Positions 17,414 to 25,045 of a stretch of DNA of 64,000 nt are shown piece after piece. Source of the DNA: a candidate division FCPU426 bacterium (GTDB taxonomy: Bacteria; Oederibacteriota; Muellerivitia; Muellerivitales; Muellerivitaceae); assembly GCA_027452205.1 (NCBI GenBank), contig DAIDGV010000011.1:18864-82863 (forward strand), given 5' to 3'. The first letter of the stretch is position 1. Each line of letters begins with the position of its first letter. The notes under the pieces were generated by a model. That model saw only the letters and a list, made by a program, of their open reading frames with translations, did no database searches and was not told where the DNA came from. The translations under genes and the position numbers were made by a program.

Positions 17414-18197
17414 TCTTTCGATGGAGTCTGTGGGCTTTTTTAAGGTAGTTTTTCCAAAGGGCGTCGGTTTGCCGGTTGATCTCCTGGAACCAGGGTTGAA
17501 TACCGGGAAACCTGGAGCGGCCCGCGGCTTTCAGTTTTTCCCCCATATTCTTCAAGTCCCTCCATTGTCCCAAAAGGTCCTGTATTTCGTGACAGACGCC
17601 GGTCAGGTGATCGGGCTGCGGAAGACCTAAGAACTTGAAATCCTCCAAGGCATAGCGCACCCGTTTCGCTTTGATCCGTAGATGGTGAAGCAAACGAGTG
17701 GAAGGTCGAGAACGAAGACTTCGTTCCAGTAACCGGGATAATTCATGATAATCCTTCTGATAATGCCGACGGGCCGTTTTAGGGCGACAAGGAATGGCAT
17801 CCAAACGGGAAGGCAAGCGGTCGACCCAGATCAAAAAGGACGGGGTCTCCAAACGGTCCTTCAGTTCTTTTTGCAGTGCCTTCAGGACATCTTCTTGGGC
17901 CCGGATCCAGCGTTCCAAAGGGGAAGACGCCAGGGAAGCGGTGGAGCGAAGAAGAGCACAAAGGACTTCTTGGTCACGGATCCGGTTGGTATCCCGAGCC
18001 AGATGTTTGATCTCGTTCCTCAGGATAGAACTAGCGCGGCGACCGTCGTTGAAGAGCCGTAAACCCGTGCTCAAGCGGCGAAGGGTTACGCGAAGATCAT
18101 GTAAGGCCCCGGGATCCACTCCTTTGAGGACGGCCTTCCGATTCCGTGTCAGTTCTTTGGCCAAGCGTTTTAATCGGTATAGGGGTTCAGGTCTCAC
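17409..18197 (-). CDS. CHAD domain protein
   Basis: A 262-residue all-helical protein with the CHAD pattern of conserved His and basic residues: 'ALHDLRVTLRRLSTGLRLF', 'RDQEVL', and 'LHHLRIKAKRVRYALEDF' in the second repeat. CHAD domains bind inorganic polyphosphate. The gene lies 22 nt downstream of the polyphosphate kinase gene on the same strand, so kinase and binding protein are likely co-expressed. Confidence 0.9.
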   Translation of the reverse strand: MRPEPLYRLKRLAKELTRNRKAVLKGVDPGALHDLRVTLRRLSTGLRLFNDGRRASSILRNEIKHLARDTNRIRDQEVLCALLRSTASLASSPLERWIRAQEDVLKALQKELKDRLETPSFLIWVDRLPSRLDAIPCRPKTARRHYQKDYHELSRLLERSLRSRPSTRLLHHLRIKAKRVRYALEDFKFLGLPQPDHLTGVCHEIQDLLGQWRDLKNMGEKLKAAGRSRFPGIQPWFQEINRQTDALWKNYLKKAHRLHRKM

Positions 18198-18219
18198 CGA
18201 AACGACCTTTCCGAAAGGA

Positions 18220-19026
18220 TCAGGACCCGGCCTTTTTTAATTTACGTAAGGCTTTTTTCAGGTCCCTGGCTTTTCGATGAAGGACCTCTTTTTCCATCCA
18301 GTCCGAATGATGCTTCAACTGGGCGTTGACGATCTCCAAGACCCGGCGCCTGGCGTAATGTTTATGGTCCGCTGGGATCAAATGCCAAGGAGCGATCCGG
18401 GTATTGGTCTTTTTCAGCATTTCCTCAGCGGCCTCGACATAGGCTTTCCATTTTTTGCGGGCGTCGATGTCTTCCGGGGTGATCTTCCATTGCTTATAGG
18501 GGTCCTTGATCCGGACCTTGAACCGGCGCAATTGTTCGTCGGGGGAGATGGCCAGGAAGACCTTGACCACGTCGATTCCGTCGTCCACTAGCATCTTTTC
18601 AATACGGTTGATCTCCTCATAGGCCTGGGACCAGCGCGTTTTGGGGGTCAGTTCGTTGACCCTTTCGACCAAGACTCGGCCATACCAGGTGCGGTCAAAG
18701 ATGGCGCATTCGCCCGGTTTGGGCAGGGCCTGCCAGAAGCGGTAAAGATAATGACGGCCTTGTTCGTCGGAGGTTGGAGGGCCGAAGGCGTGAACCTTAA
18801 CGCCGCGGGGGTCCAAATGCTCGGTCAAGCGACGGATGGTTCCGCCCTTGCCGGCTGCGTCAAAACCTTCCAATAGAATGAGCGCGCGGCGCTGGCTGTG
18901 CCAAACACCCTGCTGGATTCGAACTAGACGAAGTTGGAGTTTCTCGAGGGTTTTGGCGTAATCTTTCGAATTGTCGACAGGGAATCCGCCTTTTTTCAGC
19001 AGTCGCTTGAGGCTTAACGTTGCCAT
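18220..19026 (-). CDS. Polyphosphate kinase 2 (PPK2 family)
   Basis: A 268-residue protein. I chose ATG 19026 ('MATLSLKRLLKKGGF') because the upstream extension to 19188 is not family-like and carries the repeat element. PPK2 motifs are clear: Walker A 'EGFDAAGKGGTIRRL', Walker B 'IFDRTWYGRVLVERV', lid 'SPDEQLRRFKVR' and 'DPYKQWKI', and the C-terminal 'IPADHKHYARRRVLEIV'. These enzymes use polyphosphate to phosphorylate nucleotides, or the reverse. It is followed by the CHAD gene in the same operon. Confidence 0.92.
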   Translation of the reverse strand: MATLSLKRLLKKGGFPVDNSKDYAKTLEKLQLRLVRIQQGVWHSQRRALILLEGFDAAGKGGTIRRLTEHLDPRGVKVHAFGPPTSDEQGRHYLYRFWQALPKPGECAIFDRTWYGRVLVERVNELTPKTRWSQAYEEINRIEKMLVDDGIDVVKVFLAISPDEQLRRFKVRIKDPYKQWKITPEDIDARKKWKAYVEAAEEMLKKTNTRIAPWHLIPADHKHYARRRVLEIVNAQLKHHSDWMEKEVLHRKARDLKKALRKLKKAGS

Positions 19027-19070
19027 GGCCGCCCTCGTTGTTGGATGTGGCCCAAAGGCCTTCTCTATTA

Positions 19071-19108
19071 TGACCGAGCGCATGGAAAAGCAAGGAATAA
19101 ACCTTAAA
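19071..19108. repeat. 38-nt duplicated intergenic element, copy A
   Basis: This stretch beginning TGACCGAGCGCATGGAAAAG and ending AACCTTAAA recurs at 20800-20837 with only two A/G differences, in the same orientation. Together with the two bases before it, it includes a TATGAC-CGAG-CGCATG half-palindrome at 19069-19084. It lies upstream of the PPK2 gene (minus strand) and 150 nt before a small plus-strand gene. Confidence 0.7.
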
Positions 19109-19257
19109 GCGATGTCAGGCACAAAGTTACCTATGACGACCGATATTCGCAAAATGAAATCACATCCAGGAATTGTGCCGCCGGTCATACTTTTATTTTC
19201 ATATCGATACTAAATTTAAAAATAAGAAATAATTGAACTTAACGAAGGAGGCGGCCT

Positions 19258-19461
19258 ATGTCCTTAAAAGCCAAGATCGTTATTGCTGTCGCCGTTATTC
19301 TGGCAGCTTTTTTCCTTTTTCCGAGATTCTTTAAAGTGGACGGTACGATGGGCGTTCTGATAGGCCAGCCTGTCGGGAAGTCAATCACTCCCGTGTCCGC
19401 AGGACAGGTTTTGCCATCGCCGGTCCCAACGGTGGGGCCGAGTTCGCAGGGGGTAAGTTGA
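19258..19461 (+). CDS. Small membrane-anchored hypothetical protein
   Basis: A 67-residue protein preceded by a strong ribosome site (AAGGAGGCGGCC). Residues 4-24 form one hydrophobic helix ('KIVIAVAVILAAFFLFPRFF'), followed by a short polar tail rich in Gly, Pro, Ser and Val. It would be a single-pass or signal-anchored envelope peptide. No family recognised. It begins a plus-strand series with the cNMP-binding and SDR genes. Confidence 0.6.
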   Translation: MSLKAKIVIAVAVILAAFFLFPRFFKVDGTMGVLIGQPVGKSITPVSAGQVLPSPVPTVGPSSQGVS

Positions 19462-19497
19462 TTTTTTGGATATCCAGATTTTTGAAAAGAGGACTTT

Positions 19498-19998
19498 ATG
19501 GCGAATATCAAGGAAAGACTGGCCCGTCATCCTTTTATGAAGGGGATCCCGACGGACAATGCCGAGTTATTGGACGAAAACACCGTATCTAGGGTCTTTC
19601 AACCCGGGGAAATGTTGTTCCGGCGGGGAGGGAAGGCGCCGTCGTTATTCCTGATCGAAAAAGGCATCGTGGAAGTGGGGCTTTTGAAGGGTGACCCCGC
19701 TGGACCTATCGTCATTACCCGTGTGGGAAAAGGAGGGAACCTGGGATGGTCTTGGGCTTTCGCGCCTTACCGATGGAGATTCGACGCCCGGGCCAAGACC
19801 CGGGTGGAAGCGCTTGCCTTGGAAGGAAAGCCCGTTCTGGCCAAGATGGGTCGTTATCCTCTCTTGGGTTATGAATTGATGAGCCACTTGGCCCGGTCGT
19901 TGGCATTGGGCTTGGAAGCCACCCGTCATCAATTGGTCAAGGTCCGGCACCGCAAGGCCGGAACCGACATCATCTATTTTTCACAACCGGTCTTTTAA
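19498..19998 (+). CDS. Stand-alone cyclic-nucleotide-binding-domain protein
   Basis: A 166-residue protein with one CRP-like jelly-roll: 'VFQPGEMLFRRGGKAPSLFLIEKGIVEVGL', then a 'ARAKTRVEALALEGKPV' strand pair and a terminal helix. After the domain there are only about 45 helical residues and no helix-turn-helix, so it is not a complete CRP/FNR regulator. It might sense a ligand or redox state and act through a partner. Ribosome site AGAGGA precedes ATG; the SDR gene follows 14 nt downstream. Confidence 0.82.
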   Translation: MANIKERLARHPFMKGIPTDNAELLDENTVSRVFQPGEMLFRRGGKAPSLFLIEKGIVEVGLLKGDPAGPIVITRVGKGGNLGWSWAFAPYRWRFDARAKTRVEALALEGKPVLAKMGRYPLLGYELMSHLARSLALGLEATRHQLVKVRHRKAGTDIIYFSQPVF

Positions 19999-20012
19999 TT
20001 AAGGAGAAGATA

Positions 20013-20762
20013 ATGAAATTGACAGGGAATACGATTTTGATCACGGGCGGTGGAACAGGTATCGGCCTGGGTTTGGCGGAAGCTTTTCTGGGAAGGGGAA
20101 ACCGGGTATTGATCTGCGGGCGGCGCAAGGAAAAGCTCCAAATGGCCCAACGGAGTTTACCCGGTTTGGAAATCAGGGAAGCGGACATTTCCAAAGAATC
20201 GGACCGGCGGGGATTGGTCACCTGGGCCGTGGAAGAGGGTGTCAATGTGCTGGTGAACAACGCCGGGATCCAGCGGGAAGTGGACTTCAAGCGAGGCTTG
20301 GCGGACCTGGAGGAAGGGGATAACGAGATCCGCTGTAATTTCGAAGGGCCCGTCTTTTTGACCGCTCAATTGACCCCCCATCTGATGATCCAGGATAGCG
20401 CGGCCATCATTAACATTTCCTCAGGTTTGGGGTTCATGCCCCTTTCCATCATGCCGATCTATTGCGCTACCAAGGCGGCGATCCATTCGTTCACACTATC
20501 GCTGCGTCATCAGTTGGCCAATACCCGGGTCGAGGTGTATGAGATCATCCCTCCCACGGTCAATACCGAACTGGACCGTGGAGCCCGGACCCATCGAGGC
20601 CAAAAGGATTTCGGTATCCCGGTCAACGAGGTGACAGTCGAGGTTCTCAAGGGATTGGAAGAGGGGCGCAGGGAGATCATGGTGGGCAAGGCTTCGGGCC
20701 TCCGGGACGCCTCGCGGACGGATTTTGAAAAGACCTTCAAGGCCATGAACGCGACCTTTTAA
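20013..20762 (+). CDS. Short-chain dehydrogenase/reductase (DltE-like)
   Basis: A 249-residue SDR. It has the cofactor motif 'TGGGTGIGLGLAEAFLGRGNRVLICGRR' (TGxxxGIG, with Arg after beta-2 suggesting NADPH), 'NNAG' at about residue 88 and catalytic Ser-Tyr-Lys in 'NISSGLGFMPLSIMPIYCATKAAIHSF' (Y-x3-K). The 'QREVDF' segment and C-terminal 'IMVGKASGLRDASR' resemble DltE-type oxidoreductases. Substrate unknown. AAGGAGAAG precedes the ATG; likely in one operon with the cNMP-domain gene. Confidence 0.9.
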   Translation: MKLTGNTILITGGGTGIGLGLAEAFLGRGNRVLICGRRKEKLQMAQRSLPGLEIREADISKESDRRGLVTWAVEEGVNVLVNNAGIQREVDFKRGLADLEEGDNEIRCNFEGPVFLTAQLTPHLMIQDSAAIINISSGLGFMPLSIMPIYCATKAAIHSFTLSLRHQLANTRVEVYEIIPPTVNTELDRGARTHRGQKDFGIPVNEVTVEVLKGLEEGRREIMVGKASGLRDASRTDFEKTFKAMNATF

Positions 20763-20797
20763 CGCCTAATTCTCTTGTTTGGCCGGGGTTTCCCGGA

Positions 20798-20813
20798 TGT
20801 GACCGAGCGCATG
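20798..20813 (+). promoter_or_regulatory. Weak CRP/FNR-type site upstream of the BON gene
   Basis: TGTGAC-CGAG-CGCATG has five of six matches in the left half and three of six in the right half of TATGAC-N4-GTCATA. It is centred 67 nt before the BON start codon, the spacing seen at several other genes. A TTAAAT stretch about 30 nt further down could be the -10 box. It overlaps the duplicated 38-nt element. Confidence 0.35.
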
Positions 20814-20837
20814 GAAAAGCGAGGAATGAACCTTAAA
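20800..20837. repeat. 38-nt duplicated intergenic element, copy B
   Basis: Same orientation as the copy at 19071-19108, 36 of 38 bases identical. It occupies the promoter zone of the BON-domain gene. Confidence 0.7.
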
Positions 20838-20872
20838 TTAAAAGTAGGGGGATCCGGGTAAAGGAGTTTCCT

Positions 20873-21139
20873 ATGGTTTATAACCCTTACGAAAGCAATC
20901 CAAGAGACGTGGAGTTGGAGCATGAGGTCAGCCAGCACCTGCATAACTTGGGCGTGGAGCGTTATCACGTAAGCGTTCACGACGGTCATGTAACGGTATC
21001 GGGTTACGCGGATGATTTTGGGACAAAAAGGGAAGTGACCGATATGATCCGGGGTCTGGGAGGGGTCCGCGAGGTGACCAACCATATCCGCGTGACCAGT
21101 GATTATTATCAGGGTTTCGACAATCGTCAGAATATTTAA
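20873..21139 (+). CDS. BON-domain protein
   Basis: An 88-residue protein consisting of a single BON domain: 'DVELEHEVSQHLHNLGVERYHVSVHDGHVTVSGYADDFGTKREV', then 'IRGLGGVREVTNHIRV', with the conserved glycine after the V-V-T-L/V-S-G strand. No signal peptide is visible, unlike OsmY-type proteins. BON domains are thought to bind lipids or other hydrophobic ligands and are common in osmotic or general stress proteins. GGAG ribosome site; a weak CRP/FNR-type site lies upstream. Confidence 0.85.
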   Translation: MVYNPYESNPRDVELEHEVSQHLHNLGVERYHVSVHDGHVTVSGYADDFGTKREVTDMIRGLGGVREVTNHIRVTSDYYQGFDNRQNI

Positions 21140-21196
21140 ACGGAAGGAAATTCTATGGGCCAGGAACAGGAACGATGTCATCACAGGAGGGGACGT

Positions 21197-21355
21197 ATGG
21201 ATAATGGGACTATTTATGGGTTAGGAGTGATCGGCGCGTTGGTCTATTTCATCCAGAACAGCACGGGTTTTTGGTCGGGGGCATTGGGCGTGCTGAAGGC
21301 TATTATTTGGCCGGCCATGGTGCTCTATAAGGTGCTTGAATTGCTGAAAATATAA
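21197..21355 (+). CDS. Small hydrophobic membrane peptide
   Basis: A 52-residue peptide; start ATG 21197 is chosen because AGGAGGGG lies 5-12 nt before it (an upstream ATG at 21155 in frame would add a polar leader). Two hydrophobic stretches (about 6-17 and 27-50) make it likely inserted in the inner membrane. No family recognised; position after the BON gene suggests a stress-response role. Confidence 0.6.
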   Translation: MDNGTIYGLGVIGALVYFIQNSTGFWSGALGVLKAIIWPAMVLYKVLELLKI

Positions 21356-21466
21356 AGGCGGGTGCCACCTATATTCGGGAAAATTCGGGGCCATAAAAAG
21401 CCAGGTCAAGACCGAGGTGTTTTGATTATCATGGCTTATTTTTAGCCACACCCAAAAGGTTCGGTC

Positions 21467-21867
21467 ATGGCCCTGAACGCTCGATTTAAAATGAGAAAAG
21501 AATACTTGCTGGTTTCGATCGATGTGGATTGGGACCTGTCTTCCATGATGCAAGCGATGGATGGGATATTCGACATGATCGAGGCGCGCCAAACAACCAA
21601 GGCTTAGTGGATGTGCGCAAAATGACTGGAACGCCCTGGGATGTGGAGCGTATCCACCACGCTGAGATCGGGGCTGAAAAACATAACGCGCGTTTAAGCG
21701 CTGGAGAATTAAAACCCTGTCGATTCGCTTACCTGGGCAATGCACCCCAGATCGACCGCAACCGGTTAGGCGAGGCCGCCGCCATCAACCAGGGAATGAA
21801 CGTCAAGGTCACCAATGACATCGATGTGGCCTTTGGTTGGCTGGTGGTCCACCCGGAGATGGAATAA
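21467..21867 (+). pseudogene. Frameshifted STAS/SpoIIAA-like small protein gene
   Basis: Frame 2 from ATG 21467 gives 'RKEYLLVSIDVDWDLSSMMQAMDGIFDMIEARQTTKA' and stops at TAG 21605-21607. Frame 1 then continues 'LVDVRKMTGTPWDVERIHHAEIGAEKHNARL... CRFAYLGNAPQIDRNRLGEAAAINQGMNVKVTNDIDVAFGWL'. Joined, this has the order strand-helix-'D-R' strand-helix-strand-helix-'A..WL' of the small STAS/SpoIIAA-like family. A single-base indel near 21595-21606 explains the break. It could be a recent pseudogene or a sequencing error; the family assignment is by pattern only. Confidence 0.55.
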
Positions 21868-21874
21868 GAAAGCC

Positions 21875-22264
21875 TTACTTTTCGCAGCGATCCTTCGCCG
21901 ACAATTCTCCCCGGTGCTCCGCCACCCAAGCATAGACCTTTTCGGATAGCCGCCCGAATCCGGGCAAATGAAGATAACCCCAAAGAAAGAACCTGAGGCC
22001 GGACCGGGTCCCTAAGGCCCGAAAGACCGCTTCCGCGCCCTGGCTGACCTTGCCATCGGGCTCGATCAATTGAACGGCTTTGTGGAATCTCTCGAGCGGG
22101 ATCGACGGGTGATCTTGGGCGATTTTTTGATAAGGCTCATAGAAAATCCGGTCCCCAAGCAGGACCCGGCCCCGTTGGACCCACTTTAAACAAAAGCCGC
22201 AATCCCCGTCATAGATCAAAAGAGGTTTGGTGGGCGGATCCGGTACTCGCGGTAAATCGGTCAT
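21875..22264 (-). CDS. DCC-family (DUF393) thiol-disulfide oxidoreductase-like protein
   Basis: A 129-residue protein with the signature 'IYDGDCGFCLKWVQ' (DxDCxxC) near residue 16, then 'GAEAVFRALG' and a C-terminal aromatic helix 'GFGRLSEKVYAWVAEHRG', all standard for the DCC family. A thioredoxin-like fold with a CxxC pair suggests redox activity, but substrates are not known. I start at ATG 22264; the longer frame runs into the GGDEF gene. Its start overlaps or abuts the stop of the GGDEF gene, so the two are coupled. Confidence 0.85.
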   Translation of the reverse strand: MTDLPRVPDPPTKPLLIYDGDCGFCLKWVQRGRVLLGDRIFYEPYQKIAQDHPSIPLERFHKAVQLIEPDGKVSQGAEAVFRALGTRSGLRFFLWGYLHLPGFGRLSEKVYAWVAEHRGELSAKDRCEK

Positions 22265-22266
22265 GA

Positions 22267-23055
22267 TCAAGCCTTTGGCGATTGGGCAACCCGGTTCCGG
22301 CCGCCCCGTTTGGCCCGGTAAAGCGCTTTGTCCGCCTGGTCGATCAATTTCTTGTAGTCCACATCCTTGGAATCGCGGGTGGTCGCGGTGCCGATACTGA
22401 CGGTGACCTTGACCCGTTTTTTTCCCTTGAGAAAGAGATGATGGGCCGTTCGAGCGCGGATGCGCTCGGCGACTTTTTTCGCCCCGATGTTGTCGCAATT
22501 CAGAAGGATGCAAAGGAATTCCTCACCCCCATAACGGGTGGCCACGTCCGGTTTGCGAATTTTCCCGTATCGCGTTGAATCATTGCGGGTGGATTCGCGG
22601 ACGATCTTGCCGAATTGCTGGAGCACATGATCCCCGAAGGGGTGGCCGTAGGTATCGTTGATCCGCTTGAAATGGTCCAAGTCGAGCATCAGGCAAGAAA
22701 GCGGTTGATGGTTCGAAAGATGGTGCCGGAATTCCACCTGGAACCGTTCGTGCAAGAACCGGTGGTTTCCCAAGCCCGTCAGGGGATCGGTGTTGACCTG
22801 ATCGGTCAAGCGACGGTCCCTTTTCAAAAGCAGGTCCTCGCCCTTGCCGACCCAAAAACCGAAAAGGGTAAAGATGAGACAGGAGCCGGCCGTCATATAG
22901 GTGAAAAAGAAAAAGTGGTCCCGCCATTCCTCGTCGATAAAAGTGGGAATGGGCAGGTTTGGGTGGGGAAAAAGCCAAAGGAGGATCAAGGCGCCGAAGG
23001 GAGAACCCAGGCCCAAAAGCAGTCCGATCAAACTAAAGAAGTAGGACTTTCTCAT
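22267..23055 (-). CDS. Membrane-anchored GGDEF diguanylate cyclase
   Basis: A 262-residue protein from ATG 23055 (an in-frame TTG at 23109 would add 18 residues). Two membrane helices occur near residues 5-30 and 47-72. A GGDEF domain follows: 'DPLTGLGNHRFL', 'MLDLDHFKRINDTYGHPFGDHVLQ', active-site 'RYGGEEF' and 'VSIGTA'. The catalytic GGEEF is intact, so it should make cyclic di-GMP. No sensor domain other than the membrane part is seen. Confidence 0.9.
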   Translation of the reverse strand: MRKSYFFSLIGLLLGLGSPFGALILLWLFPHPNLPIPTFIDEEWRDHFFFFTYMTAGSCLIFTLFGFWVGKGEDLLLKRDRRLTDQVNTDPLTGLGNHRFLHERFQVEFRHHLSNHQPLSCLMLDLDHFKRINDTYGHPFGDHVLQQFGKIVRESTRNDSTRYGKIRKPDVATRYGGEEFLCILLNCDNIGAKKVAERIRARTAHHLFLKGKKRVKVTVSIGTATTRDSKDVDYKKLIDQADKALYRAKRGGRNRVAQSPKA

Positions 23056-23118
23056 ATCTCTATTGTGGGCTTTCTTCCGAACCGATGCCAGGAAATTAAC
23101 GGTCCTCAACGGCCTGTT

Positions 23119-23790
23119 TTATGTCCTTTCGTCGAAATCGATCCTCCCGTCCACGAGCCCGATCCGACGGCGGGCCCGGTGGGCGTAACCCTGGTCATGG
23201 GTGACCATGATGACCGTGGTGCCGTTCTTTTGGTTGACGCGCTCAAAGATGGAAAGCACCTTCTCCCCGCTGATGGAGTCCAAGTTGCCCGTAGGTTCGT
23301 CGGCTAGGAGGTATTTGGGTTTCATGACCATTGCCCGGGCGATGGCCACTCTTTGGCGCTCGCCGCCGGAGATCTGCCCGGACAATTTTTTGCGGATATG
23401 ACCGATCTCGAAATCCTCCATTAACTGAACAGCATGGGACCGCAGTTCCTCGTGGCGGTCGGTCTTGCGGGCGGGAAAAAGCACATTTTCCTCGCAATTA
23501 AGCTCAGGCAAAAGGTAATGGAACTGGAAGACGAAACCCATGTTCAGGTTACGGAAGCGGTGCAGGTCCTTCTGGGACAATGTTGCGGTGTCCTGTCCGT
23601 CCAAGAGTAGGGTGCCGGAGGTCAAGGGGTCCAGGGTGCTGAGGGAATAAAGCAAGGTGCTCTTGCCGGAACCCGACCGGCCGGTAATGGCCACGAATTC
23701 ACCGTCGGCGACATCCAAGGAGATCTCTTTCAAGACCACCGTGGGCGGGTTGCCGAAGGATTTGACGATCTTTTGCGCGTTGAAGCCCAT
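23119..23790 (-). CDS. ABC transporter ATPase, LolD/MacB type
   Basis: A 223-residue ATPase with Walker A 'GRSGSGKSTLLYSL', Q-loop region 'FVFQFHYLLPELNCEENV', signature 'ISGGERQRVAIARAMV', Walker B 'YLLADEPTGNLD' and H-loop 'VTHDQGYA'. 'F.FQ...LLPELNCEENV' and the short length place it in the MacB/LolD/FtsE group that powers mechanotransmission-type permeases. It starts 2 nt from the permease gene end. Substrate likely an envelope lipid, lipoprotein or small molecule. Confidence 0.92.
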   Translation of the reverse strand: MGFNAQKIVKSFGNPPTVVLKEISLDVADGEFVAITGRSGSGKSTLLYSLSTLDPLTSGTLLLDGQDTATLSQKDLHRFRNLNMGFVFQFHYLLPELNCEENVLFPARKTDRHEELRSHAVQLMEDFEIGHIRKKLSGQISGGERQRVAIARAMVMKPKYLLADEPTGNLDSISGEKVLSIFERVNQKNGTTVIMVTHDQGYAHRARRRIGLVDGRIDFDERT

Positions 23791-23792
23791 GA

Positions 23793-25043
23793 TCAGCCTC
23801 CCTCACTGCGAAGGATATCGATGGGGTGCATCTTGCTGGCGGACCGGGCGGGCAAGTAACCGGCCACCAGACCCGAGACGAAAGCCAGCAGGAATCCCAG
23901 GACGTAGTATTTAACGTGCCAAGCGATCAGCATGTGGTTGATCCGGGTGATGCTGACCCCGGTGGCGAAGGTGATGCTTTGAACATAAAGACAGACCAGG
24001 GTACCCAGTACCAACCCCAAAATGCCCCCAATGAAGCCTAAAAGAAGGCCCTGGGACAAGAAAAGTTGGATGATGTCCAAAGCCTCGAACCCAATGGACC
24101 GCAGGATGGCGATCTCGCCCCGTTTTTGTAGGATCATCATGTTGAGGATGTTATAGATACCGAAGGCCGCGATCATCAGGACCACGAAGCTGAGGATGTA
24201 GCGGATCATGTCCTGCATGGCGAAGACCTGGAAAAAGTTGGCGTTGGCCTCATCCCAGCTTTGCACTTTCTCACGGCTCATGGTCGCCCATTGGTCCGCC
24301 AGGGTCCTGGCCAGTGTGATGTCCTTGAGCTTGACGATGATCTGCCCGACCTGACCGAGGGTTTGGTTGGCCTGCTGGGCATAGTGGATCGGCGCGTAAG
24401 CGGTCACGTCATCCACCTGGCTCATGCCGGTGTTGAAGAACCCAGCGACCTTGGCGGGAATCACCCGGCCCCCGATCTCGACAATGTTGAGCATGTCGTC
24501 CACGTGAATGCCCAGTTTCTGGGCCAGGGATTCGCCGATGATGACCTGGAAACCGCCCTTGTCCAGGTCCATGAAATTACCCGAGGTCATGTCGTCCTGC
24601 ACGTCGGTGGCTTGGACCTGTTTTTGGGCCTCCACTCCGATGAGGATGATGCTGCGGGTCAGTTTGCCGCGATTGACCATGACCTGGGTGATGATCTGGG
24701 GCGCGTAAGCCAGCACATTGGGGTCCGCGTCCAACCGGTCGAACCAACCTTGCGGATATTCGATGTGGGGTGGTTCGTTATGGACCACGGGGGGGACGAT
24801 CCATTTCACCAGGCTGTCGGGAAAAAAATCCGCGTCCAGGGAATGTTCCCCAATGGTGGGTTCCTCGGCCTTGATGCTGATGTGGGCGGTGGTGTTGATG
24901 AGGCGCTGGATCAGGTATTCCCGGAAGCCCAGCATCATGCCCGAAAGGATCAGGAAAGCCGCGCTGCCGAAGGTGATACCCAAAAGGGCCAATAGGGTCT
25001 GCCGGGGGCGGGCCAGTAATTGCCGGATGGCGAGGTAGAACAT
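23793..25043 (-). CDS. FtsX/MacB-like ABC permease
   Basis: A 416-residue protein with one N-terminal helix (about 12-40), a periplasmic domain of about 230 residues and three C-terminal helices (about 283-310, 330-360 and 377-400). This is the type VII ABC (MacB/LolCE) layout. Landmarks are 'ARPRQTLLALLGITFGSAAFLI' at the start, 'QKRGEIAILRSIGF' in the coupling region and 'ARSASKMHPIDILRSEGG' at the end. It is encoded between the adaptor and ATPase genes with 2-nt gaps on both sides. Confidence 0.92.
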   Translation of the reverse strand: MFYLAIRQLLARPRQTLLALLGITFGSAAFLILSGMMLGFREYLIQRLINTTAHISIKAEEPTIGEHSLDADFFPDSLVKWIVPPVVHNEPPHIEYPQGWFDRLDADPNVLAYAPQIITQVMVNRGKLTRSIILIGVEAQKQVQATDVQDDMTSGNFMDLDKGGFQVIIGESLAQKLGIHVDDMLNIVEIGGRVIPAKVAGFFNTGMSQVDDVTAYAPIHYAQQANQTLGQVGQIIVKLKDITLARTLADQWATMSREKVQSWDEANANFFQVFAMQDMIRYILSFVVLMIAAFGIYNILNMMILQKRGEIAILRSIGFEALDIIQLFLSQGLLLGFIGGILGLVLGTLVCLYVQSITFATGVSITRINHMLIAWHVKYYVLGFLLAFVSGLVAGYLPARSASKMHPIDILRSEGG

Positions 25044-25045
25044 GG

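Noticed and set aside
19498..19998. Regulator of the TATGAC-N4-GTCATA sites
   Set aside because: The protein has only the CRP-like sensory domain and lacks a helix-turn-helix, so it cannot bind the sites by itself.
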